Source: Plazaster borealis (Eukaryota > Echinodermata > Asteroidea > Forcipulatida > Labidiasteridae). Taken from it: DNA of 64,000 bases. Location of the stretch: NCBI GenBank assembly GCA_021014325.1, contig CM037462.1:21472135-21536134 (forward strand), in the 5' to 3' direction. Under the pieces are notes generated by a model. It saw only the letters and a program-made list of their open reading frames with translations. It made no database searches and was not told the origin of the DNA. The position numbers and the translations under genes were made by a program. Below, one piece after another: positions 34,001-49,000 of this stretch (its first letter is position 1; each line of letters opens with the position of its first letter).

Positions 34001-37000
34001 AGGTTTTGATAACTTATAGATAACTTATACCAACAATAGTCTAACTTATGCATAGCGCGCGGCAGCGTATCGCCGACGATCACGTGTCGTAGCCTATTCA
34101 AAGGCTGCCGCTCGACGATTCAAATCATAACTGCGTGGACGTGTACGGTTTCCTCCTGCGAACCCCATTTTTATATACCAATTCCCCTAAACACTGCCAA
34201 TACGCCATTATACATTGCTGTAAGTTAGAAACACGTTCAGTAAGTTCTGTGGTCGTACGGAACACGTATACATACGTCAATGTTGGAGATAAATTGACAC
34301 TAGGTTCAAAGCACGTTACTCATAGGTTAGAAATAAGTTTTGGGTACGCTAGACATTATCTCGACGTATGTTGACTCATTGAGCAACTTACAAGTAAAGG
34401 CCCTGTCGCACCTTGACGTTGCGAGTGCGCTGGCGTACGTCGAATAAGTTATGTGTAAGTTTTGTATAAGTTAAGAGCACGCTGAAGCACGCTGGTATAC
34501 GTCGGGCCATAAGTTGTAGGTAAGTTATGCGATCGTTGACACACGTTCACACACGTTACTGGTAAGCTACTCATAAGTCGACATACGTCGAGATAATTTC
34601 TAGCGTACCCAAAACTTATTTCTAACCTATGGGTAACGTGCTTTGAACCTATGTCGAACTTATCTCCAACGCATATTGACGTATATGTAAACGTTTTGAC
34701 GTGTTCCGGACGACCAGAGAACTTACTGAACGTGTTTCTAACTTACAGCTACCGTGTAATGGCGTATTGACAGCGTTCTTCGAAGTTTTCTTCGGCATGA
34801 CGGTGATGTTGATACTGCGATGTCTAGTGCGGTTATGATTTGAATCGTCGAGCGGCAGTCTTTTTATGGGCTACGACACGTGATCGTCGGCGATACGCTG
34901 TCGCGGGCTATGCATAAGTTAGACTAATCGTTGGGCATGAGTTGTGAACGCTGGCAACACGCTGAGCATTTGTTGGTATTAGTTATATATAAGTTATCGA
35001 AATGTTCTACATAAGTTACTATTACGTTATATATACGTCCAACTCGTTATGAATACGCTATGTATTCGGCCAAAATTTGAAAAAAAACATCGATAGTTCA
35101 GCGTATGCCGGCGTTTTAGAGAAATTTTGATACTTCGGCATACGCTGGCTAAAACGTCAAGGTGTGACAGGGCCATAATAAGCTAATTTATGTGTGAACT
35201 GCTAAATGTATGTGGGTCTATTCCGACAGAGACACAATGGTTTTCGATTCTTCTGCAAAGTGGTAAACAAACTATGATATCATCAGTACTTATGGCCCTG
35301 TCACACCTTGACGATTTAGCCAGCGTATGCCGCGCCGACGTGTGAACAATTTGGCGAATACGCTGGCGTACGTCGAATAAGTTATGGGTAAGTTTTGAAT
35401 AAGTTAAGAGCACTCTGAAGCTCGCTGGTGTACGTCGTAATACGGAGAGGTCGTCGAAAATGTTTGTGCATGCACAACATTGTCGACGTATGGCTCATAC
35501 GTCCCGCATACGCGGGCCATAAGTTGTAGGTAAGTTATGCGATCGTTGACACACGTTCACACACATTACATACAAATCTTGCTCAGCCTAATCATTTTAT
35601 CGTGTCTTGGCCAAGGCAGTTTAGTGCACCGGACTCAATATGTAATAATATTTGGGTAATACAAGGCGCTTTCGGGGGTCTATTTTGGCGTAACAAAGCG
35701 CACAATGAATTCACATCTTGTTATTATTACAAAACAATCATTATCATGACTCACCTCATAGTCAAACAGAAACCCATTGCCTCCTTTGTACGTTTTCTTC
35801 TTCTTCTTGCTGACATACTCTTTGAACTCTGACAACGGAATCGGGGAAGGAGCCATAAATTGCTTTTTCTTGTTAACCCGCTTAAGTCTGGCTGGTGTAG
35901 TGGCTGGTGCAGCAGTTGGTGTAGTGGCTGGTGTAGTGGCTGGTGCAGTGGCTGGTGTGTTTGCAGTAAGGACTTCATAGGCAGCATTACTTTGTGGATT
36001 TTCTAGTCCTGTATAAAGTTCGTCATTGCTTGCTTGCACTCTTGCTGACAAAACAAATAAAACATTCAAGACATGTTTGACTGTGAAATTGTCAACAAAA
36101 TTGAGGTGCAGAACTTGTTTATAAGGTATATTATTTGAGGGTTAACATAATAGTAGTAATAACAATACAAACTAGACTTGAGTTTGTTACGAAAAAACAC
36201 TGGGGTTTCGGTTGAATTTTGAAAAAAATTACTTTGAATTAATGTAATAATTTGACACCTGATGACATCATGATGACGAAGACATCTTTTTCGTACAAAC
36301 TTTGTTATAAGCTACAAGACGGCACAAAGATTGTGACTTTATGTGATTAAGGAAAAGTATTTTTGTATTTGAATTTTCTGTTTGGACCGGGAGAAACAAT
36401 CAAAGCGAGGTCATGTTTTTAATAAAAACCAATGTGTCATTAGACGTCACAAAGATTATGACTTTATGACATGTGGTTCACGAGATATGGATTTTAAATT
36501 TTAGAGCTTCCTGTTTGTACCGGAAATAAAGGTCAAAGAGGGACATAAGTTACACAATGGCATAAATATTATAACTCTTTGACTATGGTTCAGATGATAT
36601 AACATTTTAAATAATTAAACTACCACGCCAAGGCTAATATTATCATTAAACTATACCGCACAGACCTTGACATGAATTGTGGTGGGTGAATTCATTGAAT
36701 TGACTTGGGGATAAACCGCTACTAATATCCCATTAACGCTTCCGTATTTAATCAGTTGTATTTGTCTAAATATCCCTAACGCATCCGTATTGATATGTCT
36801 TTACTTATCTACATATTCCAAAACGCTTCCGTGTTTAATAGTCCGAGGACTCTCCAGGAGGGGGCGCTATAACAAGTACACCATCGTTAATTATGCCACC
36901 ATTAGATAAAACCATAGCGAAGCAGTGAACCAAATGCATGAATGGAAGGTCCAAAGGTCGGACTGATGCCACGCGTGGGAATGTGTGATGTACGGACCGT

Positions 37001-40000
37001 ATGCGATTTACAGCATGTGTTACGTATAATGTACACCGGTAATATCGCCAAGAAATGAATAAAAAAGACTCAAAACAACTGCTGCTGGATCTAAGTTAGA
37101 GCACAAGCTTTCATTTGATGTGTCGTTTGTGTGCTTTAAGACTGTAATTCCTGAGATCGAACGATAACAAATTTCACTGGTTAATTCTATGAGAGCTTTT
37201 CGAATGGAAAAATAATAATAGTGGACAAAAAAATCTCGACGAAAACAAAGGTGGTTTCGGCGGTAAGGCCGAAACCCCCAATTAAAATATATATTAACGC
37301 ATTACACATTATAAAATGCACATAATGGAAGAAAAAGATAAAGAAACAAGACTGGTGACCAGGTCAGTGCCCAAACCACAATATAGGGATACGTCTGTCC
37401 CGCAAACAGAGAACCAACAATTACTTGTTACATAACCAAAACCCTGCTGGCATCGGTAATGCTTTGATCTTCAGGAGACAAACGCCTCTAACCCTTCCTA
37501 TGAGAGAGCTTCCTGAATCTTATTGAAAAACAGCAGAAAAGGTGTTCAAAATGTGTACCTTTAACAATTTTAATAACTGTTTAATCTCATATGATCTAAA
37601 AGTTGTTAAAGTGATTGTTTTTGAATAAAAAGAAGTTATAATACAGATCATCATTGTCATCTACCCACCTGACTTGTTCAAGGTTTCACAACATGTGTTA
37701 ACTTTAACAACACATTTTAAAAAATTACACCCTTTTTTTTTTAAAGTGGCATAAAAGTAAAACTGTTTTGGCAAGTGTGTATACTTGAAGAAAATAATGT
37801 TAACAATTTGTGGGTCCACACTAAAATAATTTTTGTGTAAAAAGAAAAAAAGAAAAAAAAATACAAAACAGTTTATCATTTTTTGTTTTAATACTGTTTT
37901 TGTACCTGTTTTTAAATGTTTTTCGTCGTTCAAATTTACACCCTTTCAAACAGGTTTTTAAAGAACATGTTCTGATGAGTAGGATACAAACATGTTTTAT
38001 TCCTGTTTAGTTTCGGTAGGGGAAAGTTCACTTATGAAGCATTCTTGGTTTCATAACAGGAAATATAGAATAACTAGACATTCAATTTTTGTTAAGAACA
38101 AAAACAAGGTGTTCGTGAGTGATATCATCAAATTATGATTGAATGAATTGGTAACGACATTTTACCTTATTTATTCAATATTTTGTTCAAGAGTTAGATT
38201 TTTTCCAATATAAAACTTTAACTTCCGGTTTGAACTGAAAGTCAATGTCAAATGAGGTCACACTCTGTGTTGCGTTTGTAAATTGTTTGAAGACATTTCC
38301 GATTAATTATAGAATGTAAAAATCCATTGTTTGGTTAAAGAGTTATGATTGTTTCAACTATGCACACATCAACTTCCGGTTTACCGGAAGTCAAGGTCAA
38401 ATGTGTTTACACTTTGTTAGCGTTTGTTGGCTTTTGGAAGACCTTACTATAATGATGTATAAATTTTAAAAAAATCAAATTTGTGGTTAAGGAGTTTCGA
38501 TTTTTTCAAATAATATCTTCAACTTCCTGTTTGAACCGGAAGTCAAGGTCAAATGAGGTCACATTCTGTGTATTTTTTCTTAAGTTGTTAGATACTTTCC
38601 CAATAACAGGAATAATAGAATAATAATAATAAAAGGGAAGTAAGTTATGACCTACCATTTACAGCGTCGAAATGTGTAAGATCCCCAGAGCTGCTGTTAA
38701 TCCTTTTCTTCATCCTGTCAAAGGTAATACAACAACAATAATACAAAGAAAATAACCCCCACTCAACAATGATTAATTGCTTTTATAAGTTCATTCACTC
38801 ATACCGAATGCACATGAGTTAAAATAAAAACCAATATCCTGTTAAGCAGTTCAATGATATAGGGCCCCAATTTCACATAGTTTCTTAAGCACACACGTTT
38901 GCTAAGCACCACAAAATAATGCTCAGCAGACTAAGGTTACCAGTCAAAATTGTATTTCACATGTACCATCTGTAACTGACATCCTGCTTATTATTTGTGC
39001 TTTGTAGCAATTTTGTATGCAAAATGTTTTTGATTTGTACGTTTTTCACTCTCATTGAGGGAATATCACAGAATATCACTAGATTGTGACAATAATAATT
39101 ACCTTATTTTGAAGATCAAAGCAGCTATAATAAAAATCAAGACAAGCAGCATCAATGGAACCACAATCGCAGCTACCGAAGGGCTCGCACTTTGTGGTAC
39201 TGCCAAACAAAGATTATATTGTTTAAGTTTTGAAACAAAATTAATTATTATTGTTTCTAATATTCTATTGATATTAAAGCTAACATCTTCGACATCAATA
39301 GAAAAACAATTATGTAATTAATGTGTTATTAATTGTAAAAATTTGTGACACTGAACAAATAACCAGTTGAGGTTTCCAAGTTCAGTTTTAGTCAAAAGCT
39401 GGCTGCTTAGTTTGTTAGTTTTCCAATTAGGACTAAAAATGTTATGATAATTGTATTACAAACTTGGACAATAATGTAACTCACATTTTTACCTTATTAC
39501 TATATGATATTTACTGATGTGGCGAAGCTGAGTGAATGGAAAAAGCCTGGTTTCACCGAGGGATTATACTCTGTGACAATGCACGAACTAAAAGCATTCA
39601 ATATATGTTTTATAACTCACACATAGATCCTTGTCAATTGATTTTGTTTTCACAATCAATACAAAATAGACATGGACACTCGTCCACCCCAGACTCTGAA
39701 AATTCTTAAAATCCATTCAAACTATGTGGATGAAATCACGTAGACACCAACCTTGATGTCCGCCATGACACATTTGTCTTTGACCTCGTTTTGACAAACG
39801 AGTGGAGAGTGGTTATTTTATAAATGACGCTACGAAGCGTCCAAAGCGTCCTATAATTATCCATGTAGGACTCCAATAATACGTTTTGTAGTGTCATGGC
39901 ATGCAGTATATGGCAAAATAAAGGATGACACGTGACGCATGTTCCACCAATCAAATGACAAGGATCTGTGTGAGCAGTATGTAATACATTACGATGCATT

Positions 40001-43000
40001 ATGTGCCCCCATCTTTCTGGTACCCTAAAGGAATGATAGTTTTTATTCTCATTTCACATAAAAGAACCGGACTATTTGTTTCCTTCCTGCCTCAGTTTGA
40101 ATAGCCTGGGATGAATGAAGCAAAATTTTTCAATACGATCAAGGTGAGTTAGCAGTAAATTACCTTGAACTCTGAGCGGCTCACTCCACTCAACGGCAAA
40201 ATTCTAAGAAAAAATGAAGAGAGATGTAACAACAACACATTTTTTTTGGTGGTATCAAACTTACGTTTATATTCAACCATGTTTTAATTTTGCATAATGT
40301 CTGAAGCACTTCTTTATTAATAAGAACAATAGCATTGGGCCTATTGACCCAATTCACCTGACGTCATCATCACATTTTTATTGGTTGCCTCACTTTTGTA
40401 GTCAATGTCCTTGTGTGTTATAAAGAGAATTGATATATATGTACTCTGTCTCTCTGGTTAACGGAATCCTCTGGGTGTCGACGACTGAAGAAAAGTACAC
40501 TTGGAACAACGTATGGGTCTGATCATTTTTTATCATAAGGTGAATTCTTTCAATACAAGACAGAGGTGCTGGACCTACTAGCTCGTAGGTATGTGAGAGG
40601 TGATTCTCTTGCACTAAGGCATAACAAGGGAAGGTCGAAGGAGTAATCGAGGCCCAGAGTGAAAGTTGGGGAGATGTTTTACAGAATTTTGGTGGTGGGG
40701 AAGTCTTGATTTAGAAATGATGTCACAATATCAATAAGTCTCTTGAACCAATTCATCTGAGATATCATCACATTATTATTGGTTGCTCCATGTTTGTAGT
40801 CAATGTCCCTGTGCTTGTGTGTAAAGTGTAGTGCACATAGGTGACGCGGCGTAAACACGCTTACCATCCTCTGTACACGCAATTTGACTTAAATAAACCC
40901 TTTGCGACTTAGATTTGAAAAATGTCTTGTACAATGACTTGCTTATAGTCATAACTTCCCGCTTAAAATTGAATTCCTCAGATTATAGAGACAATTGCTA
41001 TGTCAAATGGTTCGGGGCAAGCATTTGTATGGCAACCTCCAGTTGGGCAAACCCTGGTACTGTTGTGCCATTCACATTCATTCAAAATTGTGTATGGGTG
41101 TCCGTTGTCTCGTAAAAGCTTATTCCGAATCATGTGACATAGCATCAAATGTCTCTATAGTCTGAGGAATTATAATTTAAGCAGGAACTTGTGATCAAGC
41201 AAGTCATTGTACCAGACATTATTCGGATCTAACTCGCAAATGGCTGAATTGCAAGAGTGGCAGAGTAGACTCAGTAAGGAGTACAGTGCCCCAGTTACTG
41301 GGTCTAGGCAGAGAGTAGCCACATGTTGCATTGGTGCAAGGGGTAAGATATAAAAGGCTCACCGATTCAGAAATCCTACTGACTGATCCAAGGTAGATGT
41401 CATACAGAGTGTTGCTTTCAAGGGGTTTGTTTTCATTATTTCCCTGTGTTTCTCCGTCACCCACAGTGAATGTTGCAGGGAGACCCTTCTTAGGTAATTC
41501 AACAGCTACATAATCAGGAGTTGGTGCAGTGGATCGTTGGTACCTGGATCCCCTGGTGTCCCTTCTACTGACTGTCTTAACCCGTCGTACACCAACTTGC
41601 ACGCCTCTAAACAATACATACAAATGTTCATTGAGGAAGTAGTTAAATTTCTGTTTTCTTTGGTTCAGTAACATCATTGACATTTTCTTAAGCAAGTAAA
41701 TTTCTTTCAATACCACACAGAGGCAATTTTAAAAACCACAAATTATGCTTCACCAAACAACACATTATTGAAGATGAACGAGGCAAGCTGAATGTTGGCG
41801 AAGGGTATTCAATCGATTAATTTTAAGATATGAAATTTGATATGCTTGTCATACAGCAATATAAAATGATTTGCTGAAATTTATAGTTCATTCCTGAATG
41901 TGACCTTCTGACTAGCACAAAATTTCTTATTAATGTACAGACCAATTTGTTGTTAATCTACAATGACATCATGATGAAAACTTGGCTCTGGAAAATATCA
42001 ATATATGACAATTTACAGTGTTTTAACATGAGGTTAGATACTTATAATGTTTTGTCCCACTCGTGAGGATTCTATTTATTGGAAAATGAGTGCATAAAAA
42101 CGCTTAATTTGACCCTGGAGCCCCTCTTTAATTGCTAAGCAGAGTGTGATGTCACAATGCATATCACTATGGTAATATTGACAACTCATCTTAAGATGAA
42201 TCTTAGTGCTTTGTGAAATTGAGACAAGCGTTCTAGATTTCAAGGAGCTTTTGGAAACAGTACGAGAGTAGTAGATTAAGGAGCAGGATGTCTTTATATC
42301 TAAAGAAAATAACAGCTTTTATTACCAGCAGACATTAAAAGGCTGAATTCAGATAAAGGTTTGAAATGTATCATCCCTGATTATACAAAAGATTCAAATG
42401 AATATCAGGCCTGGAGTTTCATCTTTGAGAGGGCAAGGTCATTTTCATTTGGCAAAGGGCACTTCCATTGCAAAATCTTAAAGTCTATGGGAAACTTTTG
42501 AAGGGGCACGAAGGCCAAGACCAGGCCAAGACCAGGGGTAACAGAGGCCGTGGCCTCCAGGTAATTCCAGGCCTGGAATATTACAGGTTCAACATCATTT
42601 GCATCATTTCAACTTACGTAATGTACTTTGACGAGGACGGAAGATTCAAAGGTATAGTGACTGTGGAAGAAGTCAAATCTAAGATATCTTGTTGGGATAG
42701 CTGGGTCGGAGCAGGAAGATCTGTAAAGTCAAAGAAATAATTAACCTAGGGAACATTCTCTATCCAAAGAATCATAAGGGATCGTCTCAAAAGTCAAATA
42801 AGGTTCTGGTGGTCCACTGGATTGATGACGTATGTCTACAGGAACATTCATTCGAGCCTAGAATGTGCCCGACTTTTGAGACATTCCCAAACAAGGAGAT
42901 GCCACAATTATGAAGTACCAATAAAAAACAATAGGTCTCCATTTTTGTAACATTGAAATGTTACTAATAATGACTTGGATATATCAAAACAGTTGCCTTT

Positions 43001-46000
43001 GCAGTTGATATCACCAATGTCGACAAAACAAAAACTTAACTTAACTTGTTTTAATTACCCATGTAGTAAGATTCCATAAATTCATTTCAACTGAATTGTG
43101 ATAATGGGAGACTTTGGAATGCTAGGTGGCAGCAGACTTACCAGGTAAATTTCCATTGTTTACGTAGTTCTGAGCATGCACACACTACCGAGAACAATGG
43201 TTTTACCTGGTAAGTCTGCTGCCACCTAGCGTCCCCAAAGTCCCCCATTGAATGCAATGTTCCACAATACCTGTCTCAACTGCAGTAAATGCGTCTAGTA
43301 TTGTTTTCTCTCCAACACCAATACTGTTTAAACCTTTCAGTCGGAAGTCATATTTTGTGGATGGTTCTAAACCGTTAATGTTATGGTGCATAACTTGTGG
43401 TTCTATATCAACCGTTTCGAATGACTCAGGTGGAATAAAGTTGGTGTTGTAAGGTTTTTCCAGCACCCTGTATGAAAGCTGTACATTGATTTGAAAATGG
43501 GAAATAAAAAGACACTGATAATAACTACGAACTTTTACACGTGACACCGCTACAGGTAAATTTATGTTAGGTTTCGAGTAAAATTCATTAAAGTTTCAAG
43601 TAAAATTCATTGAGGTTCCAAATAAATTTAATTGAGGTTTCAAGTAATTGGATCCATTAAGGGATTGTATACGTTTGTTAATTGGAACCCACTGTTTGTT
43701 TCAATCTTATGTAGTTATAGATATATACCATAAAATATAACCTGTGAAAATTTCATTTTAAAAGGTGGTAGCGTTTTTTGAGATATTGCCGAAAATCTGG
43801 AGTGGTTTGTCCACACAGGAAGAATAATTGGAACACACAATCTGTGACATGTTACTGAGTAACGTTTCTAATCAGATTCAAAATTTTTGGGAAAAAAGTA
43901 ATGTTTGTCAAAATGCATTATAGCCTACTATCCATAGCTGCTGTACTTCTTACCAAGTAAGTTTGTATTGCCAATAATTTTCAGTGTCATCACCAAACGT
44001 GTACAGAACCTTTAAGTTCAGAGATAGGATACAGGATATCACTTTTAAATTGGCCTCCAACCTTTGGTGTGTCTTGGTTAATTTATTTATTATATTACCG
44101 ATGTGTGAAAAGCAATGTATACTTCCCTAAGTCCTGAGCAAATTTTACCACAATGAACAACACAAGCACATAGCATCAATAAAGTTACTGTTGTAGAACA
44201 ATGATCATCTTATCAAGTAATGAAATGTTGAATAATTTACATTAATAAATTGTTTTGATCAAAATAACTTACTCTATAATTAATTATAACACCATTTCTT
44301 TGACCACAGGGTATTTCACCCCAGCTAACTGCAACACTATCCTTAGTTATTGAAGTACTCTGGAAATCTGTCGGGGATCCTGTTGGCTCTAAAATAGCAA
44401 TTTAAACACAAAATTTGTTTTTACATCCTTATGCCCAAAATTTAATATTTGGGATTTGTCACAATGATGAATAGTATTAGAATCACACTCTGTGTTGAGC
44501 TGATAAATGGGTTTGTGTATCTATCTAAACCTGAACATTTCTTCAACATCTTCTCCCAAGTACCTTCAGACCTACGGGTCAAAGTGATAGTCGCTTTCGA
44601 AGGTCCCTTGGTTTTATTACAAGAAAGATTTCAAATGAAATCAAATTTGAACAAATGAACAGCAGTGTTACTCTATCATGTTATTAGCGTCAGGTTACTA
44701 GGGGTAAATTACAGGCAACCAGACCCAGTCAATCTCTAAGGAGAACCACACTCACCTTTAAATGCTCATTTCATTTTCTTGGCGATATCAACATATTTTA
44801 GAAGAAAAAACCGGCAGCGTACAAGGTTGCCCTAAATTGTCTGTGAAAATTACCTAATGTGACATGGGCCTAATCACATCACACATGTGGGTCATTCCAT
44901 GTCAGACCAACGCACTTTTTTACCTTATGTCTTCTGGTTTTGATAAAAATTGCTGTGCTTGTAGTTCCTAATGAACAATGATTGCACACTAATTTTTAGC
45001 CCGATCCGACCTACCATGTGGTCTGGGCAGAAACCACAAAACGGACATTTTTTGAGTGAAACACCACCCTTTTGGTACAAATATGTCAAAACCATGTCAA
45101 TTTTCATCGAATATATGCAAATTTGGTATTAAATTAATGAGAATTCCATGCTCAATTCAATTCTTTTGTCAAATCAAATTTTTTGAAAAGTAGGTCATCG
45201 TGACCGTTAATTTGTCATCATGACCTTTGACCCAATTTTTGTTATAATGTATCATTCCGAAAATCAGCGAAATTTAAATGACTAAATAGAGCATGTCTTC
45301 CGCTATCAGAATCCACTAAGAAATACTTGGGCGCTTTGAAATGTACAACTTTATGACTATTTTTGTACAGTTGGTAGGTTATAAATTAGTCAATTTATAG
45401 ATTTTACATTAGAAATCCACTAACACAACTTACTGTTATGTTTCAATTGTTACTAAAATTAATCTTGGTTGGGGAATTCTCATGTTGAGGGCTGATTTGG
45501 TCTAACCAGAGTCATACTTTAAATTATCAGCTGTGGAGTGCCCAGGATTTGGCTTTTTTTTTTGGGGGGGGGCTCATTTTTTCCATTCAAATTACTTTAG
45601 AAGATTGTTAAAAATAAATGACCAAAAAATCAAACAAACAAATTGACAAGCTGTATTCGTAGGCTAAGGTGAATATTCCAAGAATACAGTTTGATTTTGT
45701 GGACAAGAGTGAAGTGCAACAGTGCTGAGAATTCCTTAAGAGTAGTTTTTCATCAGCAGTGACTGTTCAAGGTACGCAACAGTTCCATGCTTTCTACCCG
45801 CACCCAGTTCAGCGGACATCCAGGTGAAATTCATTTAAAAGGAACAAAATGCCAAGTCTGTGAGAGTCATTAAATTTTAAGAAGCGCAGTGAAGAATGCG
45901 TAAGGTAACTTTGTTTGCGATTTTGAGTATTATCTTCAAGCAAACTTGAATCCTACATGTAGATCCTGATTAGTCTATCCATAGCAACAACAGTGTGAAA

Positions 46001-49000
46001 TTTATATAACAGGCCCGTAGGAAGCTCAAATACATTGGTCAGGCCATTTTGAGAAGCAGTGTTAGGAGTCAATGCGAGCGTTAAGCCATTACGGCGTGGG
46101 GTCCGGGGTCCGCTTAAGGGCCCCGGGAAACTTTTCATTCTAGATGCTCTGTGGTGCAATATGATGTAATTCCTGGCCACTTTTCCCTCACTTTTTGAGC
46201 AAACTATACGATTCATTTTTTATTGGTTTACTCTCTAGATTTCTTAAGTACTCATATTTCCATCTCCAATCGCCTATATAGCTAGCTAAGGTATACAATC
46301 CCCAGCGCAGAACGGAAAATGAACTTGTTACTAAAAAAGTTTTATTTCCAAGATTTTGTTTTTTCGTTTTCTTTTTTTTCACTTGATTCCGGTGGGGAGG
46401 GGGAAAAATAAAAAAGGAAAACAATAAATATAAATACGTACAATATTGGTACGGCCATGGCTGTACCGGCCGCACCGCTTCCTACGGCCCTGTATAATAT
46501 TGAACAGCTGTATTGCACAGTTGTATTGTGTGCTTTTATTTCCTGCTGCATGCACACTAACCACGTACACATCCTCACCACAAACGCATTCGCTGTCAAG
46601 TTTGCGTGAAGATAAATTCGCTATCCCACTTGCGCTCGTGGAACACAAAATAATGTAGTGCGTCGGTGGCATATGGGTCACAGCAGCATTGCACTATTTT
46701 GTATTCCAAACGTGCTCGTGGGATAACTAAATATCAGTGGCGCACCCGAGGGGGGGGGGGGGGGTCAGGGGGCTTGAGCACACCCCCTCCAAGGTTGTCA
46801 ATTTGTTTGTTTGATTTTGTGTCATTTATTTTTACAATTTTCTTAAGAAAATGTGAAAAAAAAAAATAAGCGCCCCCCCCCCAAAAAAAGCCAAATCCTG
46901 GGTACGCCACTGCTGATAATTTAAAGTATGATTCTAGTTAGACCACATCAGCCCCCAACATGAGAATTCCCCAACCAAGAATAATTTTAATAACAATTGA
47001 AACAGAACAGTAAGTTGTGTTAGTGGATTTCTAATGTAAAATCTATAAATTGACTAATTTATAACCTACCAACTGTACAAAAATAGTCATAAAATTGTAA
47101 ATTTTAAAGAGCCCAAGTATTTCTTAGTGGATTCTGATAGAGGGAGACATGCTCTCTCAAGTCATTTTAATTTCGTTGATTTTCGGAATGATACAATATT
47201 TGAATAATTGGGTCAAATGTCACAATAACATATTAAAGGTCACGGTGACCTACTTTTCATAAAATTTATTTTTGTCAAAAGAATTGAATTGAGCATGCAA
47301 TTTTCATTATTTTATTACCAAATGTCCATTTTGTGTGGTTTCTGCCCTGACCATATGGTAGGTCGGATCGGGCAAAAAATTGGTGTGCATTTATTGCTCA
47401 TTAGGACCTACAAGCACAGCAATTTGTATCAAAATCGGAAGACATAAGGTAAAAAAGTGCGTTGGTCTGACATGGAATGACCCATGTGCAAAGTTTTCGC
47501 TACTCCTGACTCCAAAACGGTCACACTTTGCCTGTAATTTTACCTTAAATCACTCATTTCATCATTAAAAGGAATCTCTTATAACAGTAAATTTTTATTC
47601 TGACAAGTCCACGAATCTTTACAAAAAACACGTAAGCCAAGTCAAACGATTAAATTTACATCCTCAACGAAAAACTAGCTCGATTCACTTCCTAAAATAG
47701 GCTTCTTGTACTCACAGTTTTGAAAGGAATTTTAAAATGATAGCATTTCCACCTTTTGGGAACCTCTGGAGTTATAGATTTCAAGGAGCTTCTGGGAACA
47801 GTGTCCTCAGAGATGCTGTAGAGAAGTCAATCAGAAGAGCATGAATTCTTTATATCAGTAGAAAATAACAGGTATTATCTTCACCAGGCAGACATAAAGA
47901 AGTCTGAATTTAGATAAGAGTCTGAAAGTTTTCATCCCTAGCTGTTGATACTCTATCAGGAACTTACCTTTTTCAGGTGTTGTGTGTTCGATATAAATGT
48001 CCTCCTGAAAGTCACCAAGTCCTGCCTCATTCCTGGCAAGAACACGAACCATGTAGATTGAATTTGGAAATAAATCAGGATGTGATAAGGTAGACTGTCT
48101 CTCTGTTGTGTTGTGTAGAGTTTTAAATTCACCATCCACCTCTTGGCAAAGATCTTTCTTAACCAGTTGATACTGTACCACATAATCAATAACAGGGCAC
48201 TTGTTTTGAGGAGCTTTCCATGTAATGTTTCTACTAGGATCATCTTGCTCTGACTTAACTTGATACATCACTGATACAGGACCTACACAACAAAAATGTA
48301 AACTACAAATGATCTGTCTCTGAAATTATGAAAATGTTACAGAATTAATATTAACATAATTTTGTCAATGTCTTGAAACAACCTTGGCAAGTGGTGTGTC
48401 ATGGTTAAGCAAGACACTTAACCATTACTGCTTCGTCCTTCAGGTGCAACATAAAGCAGTAGGCCCTGTGTAACGCACATAAAAGAATCCAGTGTTGCCC
48501 CGGCGTTTTCTGGTATGGTTGGCTGCAGATTGCGCCACAGCACCTTGTAAACCATTACATGGTGCTATGTAAATAAATGGGTCACCTTGTAAATCGAACA
48601 TAGCTCCGCATACCTTGTAGACAAAATACTGAGTGCTTTAAAATTTTAGTTGCCCTTGGGTGTGATAAAAGCTATTAAAGGCATCGTACACGCTTGGTAA
48701 TTGTCAAAGACCAGTGTTCTCATTTGGTGTATCCGAACATTATGCATAAAAAAACAAGCCTGTGAAAATTTGGGCTCAATTGGTCATCGAAGTTGCAAAA
48801 AAATGATGAAAGAAAAACACCCTTGTTGTACAAATTTGTGTGCTTTCAGATAGGAATAAAAACTTCTTGCAAGAAGTTTTTATTATTTTAGAAGGAGTCG
48901 TTTCTCACAATGTTTTATACTATCAACAGCTCTCCGTTGCTCGTTACCAAGTCAGTTTTTATGTTAATATATATTTTGAGTAATTACCAAACGTGTACAG

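Noticed and set aside
35777..35980. Plus-strand ORF with [14 protein letters not shown] repeats
   Set aside because: Antisense shadow of the Thr/Pro/Ala-rich phosphatase exon.
43203..43271. Extension of the FN3 exon into [18 protein letters not shown]
   Set aside because: This is read-through past the GT donor into the palindromic MITE; exon 11 joins in the right phase from 43271.
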